A stretch of DNA of 13,574 nt, from NCBI GenBank assembly GCA_031369365.1, contig JANMOP010000056.1, forward strand, positions 1 to 13,574, written 5' to 3'. This document shows positions 12,434 through 13,574 of this stretch, piece after piece; the first letter of the stretch is position 1, and every line of letters starts with the position of its first letter. Origin of the DNA: Methylotenera_A sp031369365. Its GTDB lineage: Bacteria; Pseudomonadota; Gammaproteobacteria; Burkholderiales; Methylophilaceae. The position numbers and the translations under genes were made by a program. Below the pieces are notes generated by a model, which ran no database searches, was not told where the DNA came from, and saw only the letters and a list, made by a program, of their open reading frames with translations.

Positions 12434-13574
12434 GCGGCATGGCTTTCGTTTATCGGGTTCTGAAAGCGCTCAAATTGCAATTGCCGTTCGGGTAGGCGCA
12501 ACAGTGGTATTACTTCGCAATAGTTGAGCAAGTTTTCATCTTCAAATATTACCGCGGCTTCACCTACTTTAATTTCTTCTGCAATGGCTTCTATGCTAGA
12601 TTTCCAGTGCTTGAGTAGCGATGGCCAATCGTTAAAATTTTGGATGAAGGTGGGCTTTCGTTTATCCACCTCAGATATAAAGTTTGCTTCTGAAATGCCT
12701 TCAAAAGTGTGCTCGGCAATTTTGACCATACCAAAATGTACGCCAGCAGTTGGCTCATTAGTTTCTGAACCAAAAGCGGCACCAGAAGCGGCACCAGAAG
12801 CAGCCCAAAAAGCTGCATACACGGGCAGTTGTGGTTCGGTAATGCGAGCATCTCCCCAGCTAGTCATCTTGGGTATTTGCCCCGTTTTGTAATCTATAAA
12901 TTCAATACCGCCATTTTCTAGCTGATGAATTCTATCAATTTTTAGCGTGATCTCAATGCCGCAAATGTGTACTTGTTGTTCTGCCTCACAAGCGACAATA
13001 TTAAAGGCAATATTGCGGATTTTTTCATAGGCTAGCCAATCGCCAACAAGCTTATACAGCCGCTCATGCTCAAGAATTAGCAGGGTTTTTGAGGCAATAT
13101 TGTTTTCTAATGCAAAATCTCGCAAGCTGTTGCGAATAGCTAAATCAAGCGCTTGCTCTAAATCCGACTCAGGCATATCGCGCAAATCAGCAAAATTGCG
13201 CTGCTTTTTATTGGGCTGCCAAAACGCAGCTAATACTGCATGCACCAAAGAGCCACGTTCCATGCTATCTAGGCCATTGCGGGGCGTTTTAAGTGCCTTT
13301 GCACCCAAGCGATATTGGTAGAACGCCCAAGCTGGGCAAATGGCCTGCGCCTTCAATAAACCTGTGCCGCCTGAGACGTGTTCACCTGCTTGTACGATGG
13401 GTGCGAGGTGGTCTTCTATCTGCGCTAAGTCTGCATTACCTTGCTGGCTTAATGTCTCTGCCAGCGTTTCTGCAAATGGCGTTACATCTTCTAAAAGGGC
13501 AATATCTTGCATTAAAGGCGAGGCGCGCAATTGGCTTTCGCCCTCAGTTTTGCTACTAGAAAAAATGATGGTTT
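12430..13574 (-). CDS. AddB-like PD-(D/E)XK nuclease ('probable DNA repair protein' family), 5' end outside window
   Basis: About 380 C-terminal codons are visible. The frame stays open to the last base (FSSSKTEGESQLRASPL), so the gene begins beyond the window and the TTG at 13530 is not its start. The sequence matches the TIGR03623-type partner of RecB-like helicases: SGGTGLLKAQAICPAWAFYQYRL, ERGSLVHAVLAAFW, and a nuclease site LKIDRIHQL followed by FIDYKTGQ. It should form an AddAB-like complex with the next gene, which it overlaps by 4 nt. Related nucleases hold a 4Fe-4S cluster with one early Cys and a late C-x2-C-x5-C. Here the early Cys (AICPAW) and one late Cys (NYCEV) remain, while the other two positions are Leu. 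The tandem AASGAASGAAFG is an expansion in the region after the nuclease motif. Confidence 0.85.
   Translation of the reverse strand, partial: TIIFSSSKTEGESQLRASPLMQDIALLEDVTPFAETLAETLSQQGNADLAQIEDHLAPIVQAGEHVSGGTGLLKAQAICPAWAFYQYRLGAKALKTPRNGLDSMERGSLVHAVLAAFWQPNKKQRNFADLRDMPESDLEQALDLAIRNSLRDFALENNIASKTLLILEHERLYKLVGDWLAYEKIRNIAFNIVACEAEQQVHICGIEITLKIDRIHQLENGGIEFIDYKTGQIPKMTSWGDARITEPQLPVYAAFWAASGAASGAAFGSETNEPTAGVHFGMVKIAEHTFEGISEANFISEVDKRKPTFIQNFNDWPSLLKHWKSSIEAIAEEIKVGEAAVIFEDENLLNYCEVIPLLRLPERQLQFERFQNPINESHAA
12770..12817 (-). repeat. 12-bp degenerate tandem repeat (about 4 units)
   Basis: Units of 12 bp (CCAGAAGCGGCA and variants) run from 12770 to 12817 and encode the Ala/Gly/Ser-rich stretch AASGAASGAAFG in the AddB-like protein. 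The frame is kept. Confidence 0.75.

Noticed and set aside
13528..13530. TTG at 13530 as the start of the AddB-like gene
   Set aside because: The frame is open upstream to the window edge and that part (FSSSKTEGE) also fits the family, so the gene is truncated by the window.

Overview
The window looks like a moderate-GC proteobacterial chromosome, most likely a betaproteobacterium. The guess rests on the pair of a RecB-like helicase and a PD-(D/E)XK 'probable DNA repair protein', on the RpiA and Mfd sequences, and on the REP-type palindromes. The genus cannot be fixed from this sequence; Methylophilaceae or Nitrosomonadales is only an impression.

Layout. On the minus strand at the left, ribose-5-phosphate isomerase A (367-1044) is followed by the start of a lipoprotein resembling MltF that runs off the window (1-349). 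A short divergent promoter region (1045-1166) separates them from mfd (1167-4742, plus), the transcription-repair coupling factor. Then come a single-polypeptide MmeI-like restriction-modification enzyme (4781-8257) and an overlapping small gene of unknown function (8254-8799). A second, diverged copy of the last 88 bp of mfd coding homology lies at 8823-8910, so the restriction-modification pair is bracketed by two mfd 3' ends, as if it arrived as an island at the end of mfd. A pair of REP-type palindromes (8925-8997) separates this from a convergent minus-strand pair: an AddA/RecB-like helicase-nuclease (8993-12433) and its upstream AddB-like PD-(D/E)XK partner (12430 to the window end, 5' end missing). 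These two probably form one double-strand-break processing complex.

The most unusual feature is the number of palindromic repeats lying inside reading frames without breaking them. A paired GC-rich palindrome sits in mfd. Two more paired palindromes sit in the MmeI-like gene. A different palindrome, of the ATTCCC..GGGAT type, sits in the AddA-like gene, and a REP supplies the stop codon of that same gene. In the MmeI-like gene, one insertion carries a complete DUF559 (Vsr-fold) nuclease domain bounded by inverted copies of the palindrome. It lies in the loop between the methyltransferase SAM-binding region and its NPPF catalytic motif. This looks like a nuclease-carrying, protein-coding mobile palindrome and is the best candidate here for an undescribed system.

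No tRNA, rRNA, CRISPR array or classical insertion sequence was seen. No gene-free stretch exceeds 300 bases.
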